Made by a program: the position numbers and the translations under genes. Shown one piece after another: positions 47,433 to 57,539 of a DNA stretch of 64,000 nt. Positions within the stretch are counted from its first letter, which is position 1; every line of letters starts with the position of its first letter. The DNA is from Salinicola acroporae (GTDB lineage: Bacteria > Pseudomonadota > Gammaproteobacteria > Pseudomonadales > Halomonadaceae). Below the pieces are notes generated by a model. It was not told the origin of the DNA and did not search any database. It saw nothing but the letters and a program-made list of their open reading frames with translations. The DNA lies in contig NZ_PZJW01000010.1 in assembly GCF_003206615.1 (NCBI RefSeq), forward strand, positions 139,009 through 203,008, in the 5' to 3' direction.

Positions 47433-50400
47433 ATGCAACACGTCGCGATCGAGGGAAAAACGGAATTTCTGGAGCAGTTGCAGGAAAAACTGTCCAAGCG
47501 GCTCCCCGAGGACAAGGTCAAGCGGATCACGGCGTTCGCCGAGGATCTCTACGCCACCGCGCCTTTCGAAGAGGCTGCGGACCGGCAGCTCGATGATATC
47601 TATGGCGCGACCCTGGCGGCCTGGCATTTCATGCGCACCTTCGATCCCGATGAAGCCAAGGTACGCGTCTTCAACCCCAGCTTCGAATCGCACGGTTGGC
47701 AATCGCCGCACACGGTGGTCGCCGTCCTGCATCGCGATATGCCGTTCCTGGTCGATTCGGTGCGCATGGAACTCAACCGCCGCGGCCTCACGCTGCACGC
47801 GATCCACAACGCGGTGCTGGCGGTCGATCGCGATGCGCGCCACCACGCCACGCGAATTACCGGCACCCGGGCCAAGCAGGCGCCGGAGGCGCGCGAGTCG
47901 ATCATCCTGATCGAGGTGGATCGTCACACCGACAGCGAGACACTGTCCGATCTCGAGCAGGGCTTGCGCGACGTGCTGCTGGACGTGCGGACGGCGGTCG
48001 CCGATTTCGATCCGATGTGCGACAAGGTCCGTGAAGTCATCGACGCGCTGGACGCCCATAAGCCGAGCGGTATCACCGCGGCGGATCAGAAGGAGACGGT
48101 GGCGTTCCTCAAATGGCTGCTCGACGAGCACTTCACGTTCCTCGGCTATGTCGAGAGCCGCTTCGTCGGCAGTGGCAAGAAAGCGCGCAGCGAGCGGGTC
48201 GATGGCAGCGAGCTCGGCGTGCTCAAGCTGGACCAGCCGCGCTACCGGGAGCCGGTGCGATTCGAGCCGGATGAAGGGACGGCGCTGCTGCACTTCGCCA
48301 AGAGCGCCTATCATGCGCGCGTGCATCGTCCGACCTATCCCGACTACATCGCCATCACACGCTACGATGCCAAGGGCAAGGCGGTCGGCGAGTGGCGCTT
48401 CTTCGGGCTGTTCACATCGTTGGTCTACAATGAATCGCCGCGCACCGTACCGATCCTGCGCCGCAAGGTCCAGGCGGTCATCGACGCGGCCGGGGTCAAT
48501 CCGAAAGGGCACAACGGCAAGCTGCTGCTGCAGGTGCTGGAAGTGCACCCTCGTGACGACCTGTTCCAGAGTTCCACCGAGGAGCTGAGCCGAACCGCGT
48601 TCGGCATTCTCAACATCCGTGAGCGTCGGCGGGTGCGTCTTTTCATTCGCGAGGACCGGGCTGGCCAGTTCTATTCCTGCCTGGTGTTCGTACCGCGGGA
48701 TATCTTCTCGACGGACCTGCGTCTGCGCATCCAGAAACTGCTCTGCGAGGAGCTCGATGCGACCTTCGCCGACTTCAATCCCTATCTCTCGGAGTCGATC
48801 CTGGCGCGCATCCAGTTCACGCTGCGTTTCAACGGCGACAAGCCCGTCGATTTCGACAGTCGTGCACTGGAGAAGAAAGTCATCAACCTGGCCCGCAACT
48901 GGCGCGAGGAGCTGCACGGTGCGTTGATCGAGGCGCTGGGCGAGGAGGCGGGCAACCGTCAGGCCCAGGCCTTCCGCGATGCTTTCCCCAGCAGCTACCG
49001 CGATGACTTCTCGGCACGCACCGCCGCCAACGACATCCGGCATCTCGAGGCACTCGACGAGGGCGCCCCGATCGGGGTCAGCCTCTATCACCTGGCGGAG
49101 AGCGCCGCCGGTAGCGTCAATCTCAAGCTCTACCATCAGGATACGCCGATTCCGCTCTCCGACATGCTGCCGGTGCTCGAGAATCTGGGCCTGCGCGTCA
49201 TCAGCGAGCGGCCCTACCGTATCGCCAGCGGCCAGCAGACCTACTGGATTCACGATTTCACCTTCGAGTATCGCGGCTTGGGCGATGTCGACCTGGGCGA
49301 CATGCGCGACAACTTCATCGACGCCTTCACCAGGATCTGGGTCGGTGATGCGGAGAACGATACCTACAACCGGTTGATCATCGGCGCCGACCTGGAGTGG
49401 CGCCAGGTCGCCGTGCTGCGAGCCTACGCGCGCTACATGAAGCAGCTGCGGATCGGGCTCTCGCAGGCCTACATCGCCAATACGCTGGCGGCCCATGCCG
49501 ACATCACCCGAGGGCTCTCGCGACTGTTCACGCTGCGCTTCGCCCCTGAACTGGAGTCGGAGTCGCGAGAGGCGCAGTGCCAGAGTTGTATCGACGAGCT
49601 CAACGCCATGCTCGACCAGGTCGCCAGCCTCAACGATGACCTGTTGCTGCGTCGCTACGTCGACCTGATCCTGGCGACCGTGCGCACCAATTTCTTCCAG
49701 CCACGCGAGGATGGCAGCGCCAAGGAGTACATCTCGTTCAAGCTGGAGCCGAGCAAGGTGCCCGGCATGCCCAAGCCGCGGCCGATGTTCGAGGTCTTCG
49801 TCTATTCGCCGAGGATGGAAGGCGTCCACCTGCGTGGTGGCAAGGTCGCCCGAGGCGGCCTGCGCTGGTCGGACCGCAACGAGGATTTTCGCACCGAGAT
49901 CCTGGGCCTGATGAAGGCGCAGCAGGTCAAGAACTCGGTCATTGTCCCGGTCGGCGCCAAGGGGGGCTTCATCTGCAAGCGCATGCCGGAAAATGCCGAT
50001 CGCGACGCGATCCAGGCCGAGGGGGTCGAGTGCTACCGGATCCTGATCCGCGGCCTGCTCGACATCACCGACAATCTCGACGGCACCACGGTCGTCCCGC
50101 CGCGCACCGTGGTGCGCCACGATCCGGACGATCCCTACCTGGTGGTGGCGGCGGACAAGGGGACGGCGACCTTTTCCGACTACGCCAACGCGATCTCGAT
50201 CGAGTACGACTTCTGGCTGCGTGACGCTTTCGCCTCCGGCGGCGCCCAGGGCTACGACCACAAAGGGATGGCGATCACCGCTCGCGGCGCGTGGGAGTCG
50301 GTCAAACGTCACTTCCGGGAGATGGGTCTGAATACCCAGAAGGAGACTTTCAGCGTGCTCGGGATCGGTGACATGGCTGGCGATGTCTTCGGCAATGGCA

Positions 50401-52256
50401 TGCTGCTGTCGGACAAGATTCTGCTGGTGGGCGCTTTCAATCACCGGCACATCTTCGTCGACCCGAATCCCGACGCCGCCAAGTCCTTCGTCGAGCGCAA
50501 GCGGCTGTTTGCGCAGCCGCGCTCGAGCTGGTCGGACTACGACGAGAAGTTGATCTCCGAAGGTGGCGGCGTCTTCTCCCGTGATGCCAAGTCGGTTCCC
50601 ATCTCCGCGGCGATGAAGAAGGTCTTCGGCATCAAGGCGGACAAGCTGTCGCCCAACGACCTGATCAACGCGATGCTCAAGTCCAAGGTCGATCTGATCT
50701 GGAACGGCGGCATCGGCACCTATGTCAAGGCTGCCAGCGAGAGCCACGCCGACGTCGGCGACAAGGCCAACGACGGCCTGCGTATCGATGGCCGGGAGCT
50801 CAACTGCCGTGTGGTCGGTGAGGGCGGCAACCTGGGGCTGACCCAGCGTGGCCGGATGGAGGCCGCGGAGAAGGGGATTCGCGTCAACACCGACTTCATC
50901 GATAACGCCGGCGGCGTCAACTGCTCGGACCACGAGGTCAATATCAAGATTCTGCTGGACGGCATCGTCCAGCGCGGCGACATGACCGAGAAGCAGCGTA
51001 ACCAGTTGCTGGTCGAGATGACCCAGGAGGTTGGTGAGCTGGTCGTGCGGGACAACTACCGCCAGACCCAGGCGCTGTCGCTCTCCGAGCTGCAGTCGAA
51101 AGAGGGGCTGGGGCCGTACCGCCGGTTCATCAACGAGCTGGAGGCGGCCGGCAGCCTCGACCGGGAACTCGAGTTCCTGCCAAGCGACGAGCAGTTGATC
51201 GAGCGCAGCAACAACGACGGTGGGCTCACGCTGCCGGAATTGAGCGTGTTGATCTCCTACGCCAAGAGCACGCTCAAGAGCGATCTGATCGCGGCGGAGC
51301 TGCCCTCCGATTTGCCGTTGCAGCAGCACGTGACGAGAGCGTTCCCCGAGACGCTGGCGGAGCGCTATCCGGACGACCTCTACCAGCATCGCCTCAAGCG
51401 CGAGATCGTGGCGACCCAGATCGCCAACGATCTGGTCGACCACATGGGGATCACCTTTGTGCGTCAGTTACGCGACTCCACCGGCGCATCGCGGGTCGAG
51501 ATCGCCCAAGCCTACGTCATCGCCCGCGACAGTTTCGGCTTGAACCAGCTATGGGAACAGATCGAGGCGCTGGATTATCGTGTCGACAGCCAGACCCAGT
51601 ACGCCATGATGCTCGACCTGATGCGGCTGTTGCGTCGGGCGACACGCTGGTTCCTGCGTCACCGGGGCTCGATCGGCGTCAAGGAGTGCGTCGAGCAGTA
51701 TGCGCCCCAGCTGGCACAGCTACAGGAAGATATCGGCAACCGGCTCAGTGGCGACGAGCGTGCAGCCTGGAGCCAGCGCCGGGATGCGCTGGTCAAGGCG
51801 AAGGTGCCGGAAGGTCTGGCCTCGATCGTTGCCGCCGCTTCCAGCCTGTATGCTGGACTGGGGATCATCCAGGCCGCGCGTACCAGTGGCGAGAAGATCC
51901 AGCGGGTCGCGGAGACCTACTACACGATCGGCCAGCGGCTGGAGCTGCCGCGGATGATGCAGCAGATCAACAGCCTGGAAGTGCGTGACAGCTGGCAGGC
52001 GCAGGCGCGGGAAACGTTCCGCGATGACCTCGATCGCCAGCAGTTGGCGCTGACGGTCAAGGTATTGGGCATGTCGGATGCCCCGCGCGAGATCGAACCC
52101 CGGGTCGAGCACTGGCAGGAGTTGCACTCGCCACTGTTCGATCGCTGGAATGCCCTGTTGGTAGAGATCGACTCGGGCTCCCAGATCAGCTTTCCGCTGG
52201 TCGCCGTGGCCATCCGGGAACTGGTCGACCTTGCCGAGAGCGAAAGCGAGGGCTAA
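47433..52256 (+). CDS. gdhB: NAD-specific glutamate dehydrogenase (large, ~180 kDa type)
   Basis: This 1607-residue enzyme belongs to the large L-GDH class, which oxidises glutamate to 2-oxoglutarate with NAD in catabolism. An N-terminal regulatory region of about 700 residues (ACT-like modules, HRDMPFLVDSVRMELNRRG) precedes the catalytic core at about 800-1250. The core has GGLRWSDRNEDFRTEILGL, VPVGAKGGF with the substrate lysine, VLGIGDMAGDVFGNGML and VVGEGGNLGLTQRGR. A helical C-terminal domain follows. GAGG lies upstream of the ATG. The gene stands alone, with a hairpin after its stop. Confidence 0.95.
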   Translation: MQHVAIEGKTEFLEQLQEKLSKRLPEDKVKRITAFAEDLYATAPFEEAADRQLDDIYGATLAAWHFMRTFDPDEAKVRVFNPSFESHGWQSPHTVVAVLHRDMPFLVDSVRMELNRRGLTLHAIHNAVLAVDRDARHHATRITGTRAKQAPEARESIILIEVDRHTDSETLSDLEQGLRDVLLDVRTAVADFDPMCDKVREVIDALDAHKPSGITAADQKETVAFLKWLLDEHFTFLGYVESRFVGSGKKARSERVDGSELGVLKLDQPRYREPVRFEPDEGTALLHFAKSAYHARVHRPTYPDYIAITRYDAKGKAVGEWRFFGLFTSLVYNESPRTVPILRRKVQAVIDAAGVNPKGHNGKLLLQVLEVHPRDDLFQSSTEELSRTAFGILNIRERRRVRLFIREDRAGQFYSCLVFVPRDIFSTDLRLRIQKLLCEELDATFADFNPYLSESILARIQFTLRFNGDKPVDFDSRALEKKVINLARNWREELHGALIEALGEEAGNRQAQAFRDAFPSSYRDDFSARTAANDIRHLEALDEGAPIGVSLYHLAESAAGSVNLKLYHQDTPIPLSDMLPVLENLGLRVISERPYRIASGQQTYWIHDFTFEYRGLGDVDLGDMRDNFIDAFTRIWVGDAENDTYNRLIIGADLEWRQVAVLRAYARYMKQLRIGLSQAYIANTLAAHADITRGLSRLFTLRFAPELESESREAQCQSCIDELNAMLDQVASLNDDLLLRRYVDLILATVRTNFFQPREDGSAKEYISFKLEPSKVPGMPKPRPMFEVFVYSPRMEGVHLRGGKVARGGLRWSDRNEDFRTEILGLMKAQQVKNSVIVPVGAKGGFICKRMPENADRDAIQAEGVECYRILIRGLLDITDNLDGTTVVPPRTVVRHDPDDPYLVVAADKGTATFSDYANAISIEYDFWLRDAFASGGAQGYDHKGMAITARGAWESVKRHFREMGLNTQKETFSVLGIGDMAGDVFGNGMLLSDKILLVGAFNHRHIFVDPNPDAAKSFVERKRLFAQPRSSWSDYDEKLISEGGGVFSRDAKSVPISAAMKKVFGIKADKLSPNDLINAMLKSKVDLIWNGGIGTYVKAASESHADVGDKANDGLRIDGRELNCRVVGEGGNLGLTQRGRMEAAEKGIRVNTDFIDNAGGVNCSDHEVNIKILLDGIVQRGDMTEKQRNQLLVEMTQEVGELVVRDNYRQTQALSLSELQSKEGLGPYRRFINELEAAGSLDRELEFLPSDEQLIERSNNDGGLTLPELSVLISYAKSTLKSDLIAAELPSDLPLQQHVTRAFPETLAERYPDDLYQHRLKREIVATQIANDLVDHMGITFVRQLRDSTGASRVEIAQAYVIARDSFGLNQLWEQIEALDYRVDSQTQYAMMLDLMRLLRRATRWFLRHRGSIGVKECVEQYAPQLAQLQEDIGNRLSGDERAAWSQRRDALVKAKVPEGLASIVAAASSLYAGLGIIQAARTSGEKIQRVAETYYTIGQRLELPRMMQQINSLEVRDSWQAQARETFRDDLDRQQLALTVKVLGMSDAPREIEPRVEHWQELHSPLFDRWNALLVEIDSGSQISFPLVAVAIRELVDLAESESEG

Positions 52257-52268
52257 GGTGGCCTGCAG

Positions 52269-52294
52269 GCCGGGCGGCAGCAATGCCGCCCGGC
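52269..52294 (+). terminator. Hairpin just after gdhB
   Basis: Arms 52269-52279 and 52284-52294 form a perfect 11-bp stem with a GCAA loop 12 bases after the stop codon. There is no T-run. Confidence 0.6.
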
Positions 52295-52296
52295 AT

Positions 52297-52342
52297 CGAT
52301 GCACTGCCTCGTCGGTTACCATGTCGGCAAGGCAGTGCATCG
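52297..52342. repeat. 13-bp inverted repeat with a 20-base spacer after gdhB
   Basis: CGATGCACTGCCT at 52297-52309 is exactly complementary to 52330-52342. The 20-base spacer and lack of a T-run set it apart from the terminators in the window. It could be a second hairpin of the gdhB end or an operator for the next gene. Confidence 0.6.
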
Positions 52343-52447
52343 GCTATTCAGCACGGAGGCGCTCTCCCAGGCCCTTTAAGGTGCCTCGGGGAGCGTCTCT
52401 GTTATGCTTCGGCTCCGATTCGGTCGCAGAGTGCAGAGAGAGGCCCC

Positions 52448-53548
52448 ATGAAGTATCGCGCGTTTTCCACCCTTATCTTGGCCGTCGGTGTCGCCACCGC
52501 GCTGCCCGCCGTGGCGCAGAGCGAGGCGCTCAAGCAGGCACAGGCCGCAGCCGCCAAGGTCGACCTGACCAGCTTCTTCAAGTCCAGCTCCGATGCCCGC
52601 AGCCAGAGCTTCTTCTTCGGTGGCGTGCAGCAGCACCCGTTCACCGTCGACGATGCCGGACGCTACCGCTTCACCAGTTCGACCCTGCCGGGCGAATCCC
52701 AGGACTACCGCATCAAGGCCACGCTGATCGACGCCAACGGCAACGTCCTGGCCAAGAGTAGCGGGCTTGGCAACACCGGTGGTCTGGAGATGGAGCAGCG
52801 GCTCGAGCCGGGCAACTACACGCTGCAGGTCTCGGGGCAGAAGTTCGGCAGCACCAAGACCGGCGGTAACAGCTTCAACATTCAGGTCGATGCGCTGGAC
52901 GCCAGTGGCAAGGTGATCACCGCCGACCAGGGCGGGGTCGATAACGGTGGTGGCATCATGTTCGGTGGTCCCGGCAGCAGCGGCCGCACCACTGCCTTCG
53001 TCGACGACAAGGACGATGTGGCGACGCTCAGCGCGCCGGGACGTGAAGCGGCTGGTGCGGTTGCCGGTGGCGCGGCCGCTGGCACCAGCGAGGCCGCACC
53101 CAAGGGCCCCGACTTCGGCACCGCCAATACCGGTTCGGCGGCCAAGCCGGCGACGGCCGGGCAGGCCAGCGCGCCGACCGGTGCCCCCGCCCGCGAGCGT
53201 CAACAGGCGCCGCTGCCGAGCAGCTTCGACGAGATCGTCTCCGACGTCAAAGTGCTGCAGCAGGGCGAAGTGCTCACCTTCGATGTTGCCCAGGCCGGTA
53301 CGGTCTCCGTCACCAGCTCGACCTTCCCCGGTCACGAAGGCAGCTTCCGCCTTCAGGCCAAGGTGCTCGACGCCGATGGTCGCACGGTGGCGAGTGACGA
53401 GGGCTCGCTGGCCGATGGTAACTTCGATATCAAGACCGAGCTCCAGCCCGGCCGCTATCGAGTCTGGGTCAAGGGCCAGCGGTTCGGCTCGGCGATGAAC
53501 TCGGTCAACAACTACACCCTGCGCGTACAGCAGCTCGATTCACGGTAA
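52448..53548 (+). CDS. Secreted protein with two PPC-like beta domains
   Basis: The 366-residue protein has a signal peptide cleaved near AVAQ-SE and no lipobox. Two similar domains, at about 65-155 and 275-366, share the pattern FxVxxAGxxxxTSSTxPG, then LIDANGNVLA or VLDADGRTVA, then LEPGNYTLQV or LQPGRYRVWV, then GQKFGS or GQRFGS. These resemble bacterial pre-peptidase C-terminal (PPC) beta folds. A low-complexity Ala/Gly/Pro/Ser linker of about 100 residues joins them. No catalytic domain is present. The function is unknown; a periplasmic or surface binding role is the simplest guess. Confidence 0.65.
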   Translation: MKYRAFSTLILAVGVATALPAVAQSEALKQAQAAAAKVDLTSFFKSSSDARSQSFFFGGVQQHPFTVDDAGRYRFTSSTLPGESQDYRIKATLIDANGNVLAKSSGLGNTGGLEMEQRLEPGNYTLQVSGQKFGSTKTGGNSFNIQVDALDASGKVITADQGGVDNGGGIMFGGPGSSGRTTAFVDDKDDVATLSAPGREAAGAVAGGAAAGTSEAAPKGPDFGTANTGSAAKPATAGQASAPTGAPARERQQAPLPSSFDEIVSDVKVLQQGEVLTFDVAQAGTVSVTSSTFPGHEGSFRLQAKVLDADGRTVASDEGSLADGNFDIKTELQPGRYRVWVKGQRFGSAMNSVNNYTLRVQQLDSR

Positions 53549-53722
53549 CCCACGCCTCTTCGCGGCACGATACCCGGCGCCTCGGCGCCGGGTTCGTCGT
53601 TCAGGGACAGGGGAACCACTCCCCAGCGTGCGAGTCGTCCGCCGCGAGTTCGTCCCGAGACGCCAAGGTGGGATATACTCCTCCGCCGTCACGGATTCCC
53701 TTTGTTACCGACGAGACTTCCC

Positions 53723-54754
53723 ATGTACGCCCTCGTTCGTTCGCTGTTGTTTCGGCTGGAGCCGGAAACCGCCCACCGCCTGACGCTGACCGCGCTGGAT
53801 AGTGTCCATCGTGCCCGTCTGTCCGGCCTGCTGGGCGATACCTACGTCGCTTCCACGGCCGTCGACGTGATGGGGCTGACTTTCCCCAATCGGGTGGGGC
53901 TGGCTGCCGGGCTGGACAAAAACGCCGATCATCTCGATGCCCTCGGCGCGCTGGGTTTCGGCTTCGTCGAGGTCGGCACCGTCACGCCCAAGCCTCAGCT
54001 GGGGAATCCCAAGCCGCGTCTGTTCCGGTTGACCGGGCCGCAAGCGATCATCAATCGAATGGGATTCAACAACGCCGGGGTTGATCACCTGGTCGCCAAT
54101 GTCCGCCGCAGTCGCTACAACGGGGTCATCGGCATCAACATCGGCAAGAACCTGACGACGCCGGTCGAGCGGGCGGTGGACGATTACGTGACGTGCCTGC
54201 GCAAAGCGCATGAGGCGGCGCACTACATCACGGTGAATATCTCCTCGCCCAACACGCCAGGACTGCGCAGCCTGCAGTTCGGTGACCATCTTGATACGCT
54301 GCTGAGCGCCTTGAAGGCCGAGGTCACCAGGCTCGACGCCGAGCACGGACGCCGCGTGCCGCTGGCGGTCAAGATCGCCCCGGACATGACACTGGACGAG
54401 ATGGCGCTGGTGGCCAACACCCTGCAGGCGAACGACATCGATGGCGTGATCGCGACCAATACCACGGTATCGCGCGAGCACGTGACCGGCATGCCCCATG
54501 CGCATGAGGCCGGTGGTCTCTCGGGCGCGCCGCTGTTCGCCAGTTCCACCGCGGTTGTCCGGGAGTTGAGGCGACTGTTACCGACCATCCCGATCATTGG
54601 CGCAGGCGGGATCGACAGTGGGGTTCGGGCGAGCGAGAAGTGTCAGGCGGGCGCCGACCTGGTGCAACTTTACACGGGCTTCATCTACCGCGGACCCGAA
54701 CTGATCGGTGAGTGCGTGCGGGCGACGCAGACAGAAGGGCGAGTTCGCCAGTGA
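53723..54754 (+). CDS. pyrD: Dihydroorotate dehydrogenase (quinone), class 2
   Basis: PyrD oxidises dihydroorotate to orotate at the inner membrane, using ubiquinone. The 343-residue protein begins [25 protein letters not shown], the class-2 membrane-binding helix. It shows [34 protein letters not shown], the catalytic Ser in [11 protein letters not shown], and GAGGIDSG for FMN phosphate. I chose the ATG at 53723. TATACT at 53674-53679 is a possible -10 box. rmf follows on the opposite strand, as in pseudomonads. Confidence 0.96.
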   Translation: MYALVRSLLFRLEPETAHRLTLTALDSVHRARLSGLLGDTYVASTAVDVMGLTFPNRVGLAAGLDKNADHLDALGALGFGFVEVGTVTPKPQLGNPKPRLFRLTGPQAIINRMGFNNAGVDHLVANVRRSRYNGVIGINIGKNLTTPVERAVDDYVTCLRKAHEAAHYITVNISSPNTPGLRSLQFGDHLDTLLSALKAEVTRLDAEHGRRVPLAVKIAPDMTLDEMALVANTLQANDIDGVIATNTTVSREHVTGMPHAHEAGGLSGAPLFASSTAVVRELRRLLPTIPIIGAGGIDSGVRASEKCQAGADLVQLYTGFIYRGPELIGECVRATQTEGRVRQ

Positions 54755-54808
54755 CGCCATGAGCGGCGGTGTCCTGGCGACGGCTCGAAACCCGAAACCG
54801 ATGGGCCA

Positions 54809-54836
54809 ATAAAAAGGCCCGCCAGCGGCGAGCCTT
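54809..54836 (-). terminator. Terminator of rmf
   Basis: Arms 54814-54823 and 54827-54836 form a 10-bp stem with one wobble and a 3-base loop. On the minus strand it ends in TTTTTATT. Confidence 0.85.
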
Positions 54837-54870
54837 GAGAGTACCGAAATGGCACCATCTTGCGTAACGA

Positions 54871-55080
54871 CTATGTCATGACCGTAGGGTTCTTGTGGAT
54901 ACCCGAGACGCCTGTCATACCGGCCCATTGGTCTCCGCGACCCTCACGCCAACCGCTCATCCAGTTTTCGCGCAGATTCACATCCTGGCTCGGACACTCG
55001 TCGCGTGAGCGACCGACGACCCCCGCCTTGTAGCCGTGGATAAATGCCCGCTGGTTGCGATCACGTTTCTGTCGTTTCAT
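54871..55080 (-). CDS. rmf: Ribosome modulation factor
   Basis: RMF dimerises 70S ribosomes into inactive 100S particles in stationary phase. The 69-residue basic protein begins MKRQKRDRNQRAFIHGYKAG and holds GRSRDECP and WMSGWREGR, matching E. coli RMF, with a C-terminal extension of about 14 residues (GVSGIHKNPTVMT). It lies between pyrD and rlmKL and has its own terminator. The 253-base gap upstream holds no other gene that I can see and must carry the rmf and rlmKL promoters. Confidence 0.95.
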   Translation of the reverse strand: MKRQKRDRNQRAFIHGYKAGVVGRSRDECPSQDVNLRENWMSGWREGRGDQWAGMTGVSGIHKNPTVMT

Positions 55081-55333
55081 CGTGTAGTAGCCTCTTGTCA
55101 GAACAAGTGCATCTCCTGAGGAAAACTACAGCCAGTCGGGCGGCATCGAGCCAAATCCGACCGACTGCCCGCGAAAACGTCCGGACAGGCAAACCGCATG
55201 CGTTGTTTCGTAGCTACGACTGTTAGCTTTAGTCGAAATGAGAAACGATGTCGATAGGCGTTTTGTCATAAAGGCTCTTCTTAACCGCATTCACAGGAAT
55301 ATGACCGCTCAATAACGGTCGGATGACGCCGCC

Positions 55334-57523
55334 ATGAAAGACGATAACTCCCTGTTAAGCCTTCACATCACCTGCCCCTGGGGGATCGAAGCCCTGCTGG
55401 CCGAAGAAGTCGTCGGATTGGGCGGCGAGATACAAAAAACTACTGTCGCCGGCCTCCATGCGCTGGCCGATCGAGCGACAGCATATCGGATCTGCCTCTG
55501 GTCGCGATTGGCGAATCGGGTGATCCTGACGCTGGGGCGAGAGACGAATTGCGAAGCGCCGGCGTCGATCGTCGAAGCGGTCAGGAGCCTGCCCTGGGCG
55601 CGGGTGCTCAAGCCGGAGCAGACGCTGGCGGTGGATTTCCACGGCCAGTCTCCCGCCATCCGGCATACGCGCTTCGGCGCACAGGTGGTCAAGGACGGCG
55701 TGGTCGACGCGCTGCGCGCGGCAGGCTGGGAACGCCCGGACATCGCTCCACGCGACGCGGACGTCAGGCTGTTCGCTCATCTTCACAAGGGTCAGCTGCT
55801 GGTCGGTGTCGACCTGGTGGGGGCGAGCCTGCACCAGCGGGGGTATCGTCGCGATTCTGGGCATGCGCCGCTCAAGGAGAATCTCGCCGCGGCGCTGCTG
55901 ATGCGTGCCGACTGGCCGGCGCGGGCCCGGCGTGGCGAGCCGCTCGTCGATCCGATGTGCGGTGCCGGCACGCTGCTGATCGAAGCGGCGATGATGGCGG
56001 CCGACATGGCGCCACAACTGAACCGGGAACGGTTTGCCTTCGAGACGCTGGCCGACTTCGATACCGAAGCCTGGCATGTCCTGCAGCGGGAGGCACAGGC
56101 TCGCGCTAACGTTGGCCGGCGCCGGGCCCGATCGAGCCTGTTCGGCCTGGATCAGAGTCCACAGGCGATCAGCGCGGCGAGGAGCAACGCCATGCGTGCC
56201 GGCATTCCCGCCTTGATCACGCTGGCCGGCGGCTCAGTGAAGGCGCTCGAATGCCCGGGCGAAATCCGGGCGGAGGAGGGCAGGACCGGGCTGGTAATGA
56301 CCAACCCGCCCTATGGCGAGCGGCTGGGCGAACTGCCCGAGCTGGTCGCGCTCTACAGCGATCTCGGCGAACGGATGCGTCGCCAGTTTCCTGGCTGGCA
56401 ACTGGCACTGTTCACCGGCAACCCGGACCTGGGTCATCGGCTCGGGCTGCGGGCACACAAGCAGTACGCGTTCAAGAACGGTCCGCTCGACTGCAAGCTG
56501 CTGCTGATCGATATCGCCGCCCAGGGGGCTCCGGTCGAGGAGCGTGAACCGGCGCGTTCGGCGCCGCGGGAGAGCGTGCTGAGCGAGGGAGCGCAGATGT
56601 TCGCCAACCGTTTGCAGAAGAATCGCAAGCGGCTGAACAAGTGGCTGAAGCAGTCCGGGGAGTCCTGCTATCGACTCTACGATGCCGACATGCCGGAGTA
56701 TGCGCTGGCTATCGACGTCTACGGGCATCAGGTCCACGTACAGGAGTACGCGGCACCCAAATCGATCGATCCGGGCAAGGCACAGCGCCGCCTGATGGAT
56801 GCATTGAGCGCGATTCCGGTTGCCCTGGACGTTCGGCCCGAGCAGATCCACTACAAGCAGCGCGAGCGTCAGAGCGGCAAGGCGCAGTATCGCAAGCAGG
56901 GCGATAGCGGCGACAGATTCGTGGTCACGGAGGGCACCGCCAAGCTGTGGGTGAACCTCAAGGACTACCTCGATACCGGCCTGTTTCTGGATCACCGGCC
57001 GGTACGGCGTCTCCTGGCCGAGCAGGCGGGCGGCAAGCGCTTTCTGAACCTGTTCTGCTACACCGGCACGGCGACGGTGCAGGCCGCGTTGGGCGGCGCC
57101 AGCGACAGCGTCAGCGTTGACCTGTCGAACACCTATCTTGAGTGGGCGAAGGACAATTTCCTCTTGAACAAGCTCGATCCTGGGCGGCACCGGGTCGTGC
57201 GCGACGACTGCCTGCGCTGGCTGGAGACGGCGGGCGGGGAGTTCGATCTGATCTTCATGGATCCGCCGACCTTCTCGAACTCCAAACGGATGGAGGGCAC
57301 GCTGGACATCCAGCGCGACCATGTCCGCCTGATCGAGCTGGCCATGGCGCGCCTGGCCCCGACGGGAGAGCTGATCTTCTCCAACAATCAGCAGCGGTTC
57401 AGCCTGGATGCGTCATTGGCGTCGCGCTATCGGGTCGAGGAGATCACCGCTCAGACCTATGATCCGGACTTCACCCGGCGCGCCAACCTGCATCACTGTT
57501 TCCGTATCCGCCACGCGGGCTGA
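55334..57523 (+). CDS. rlmL: Bifunctional 23S rRNA methyltransferase RlmKL
   Basis: The 729-residue fusion makes m2G2445 (RlmL half) and m7G2069 (RlmK half) of 23S rRNA. The N-terminal half has a THUMP domain at about 50-155, then MCGAGTLLIEAAMMAADMAPQ and the guanine-N2 motif MTNPPYGERLG. The C-terminal half has FLDHRPVRR, FLNLFCYTGTATVQAALGGA and MDPPTFSNSKRMEG. The length equals that of the fused form in other gammaproteobacteria. Confidence 0.95.
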   Translation: MKDDNSLLSLHITCPWGIEALLAEEVVGLGGEIQKTTVAGLHALADRATAYRICLWSRLANRVILTLGRETNCEAPASIVEAVRSLPWARVLKPEQTLAVDFHGQSPAIRHTRFGAQVVKDGVVDALRAAGWERPDIAPRDADVRLFAHLHKGQLLVGVDLVGASLHQRGYRRDSGHAPLKENLAAALLMRADWPARARRGEPLVDPMCGAGTLLIEAAMMAADMAPQLNRERFAFETLADFDTEAWHVLQREAQARANVGRRRARSSLFGLDQSPQAISAARSNAMRAGIPALITLAGGSVKALECPGEIRAEEGRTGLVMTNPPYGERLGELPELVALYSDLGERMRRQFPGWQLALFTGNPDLGHRLGLRAHKQYAFKNGPLDCKLLLIDIAAQGAPVEEREPARSAPRESVLSEGAQMFANRLQKNRKRLNKWLKQSGESCYRLYDADMPEYALAIDVYGHQVHVQEYAAPKSIDPGKAQRRLMDALSAIPVALDVRPEQIHYKQRERQSGKAQYRKQGDSGDRFVVTEGTAKLWVNLKDYLDTGLFLDHRPVRRLLAEQAGGKRFLNLFCYTGTATVQAALGGASDSVSVDLSNTYLEWAKDNFLLNKLDPGRHRVVRDDCLRWLETAGGEFDLIFMDPPTFSNSKRMEGTLDIQRDHVRLIELAMARLAPTGELIFSNNQQRFSLDASLASRYRVEEITAQTYDPDFTRRANLHHCFRIRHAG

Positions 57524-57539
57524 CACTTCGGATTCGTGT

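Noticed and set aside
46788-51443. A 1551-codon open frame on the minus strand antisense to gdhB
   Set aside because: It lies wholly inside trmA and gdhB, which have strong family matches. Long antisense frames are expected when the third codon base is mostly G or C. The translation shows no recognisable domain.
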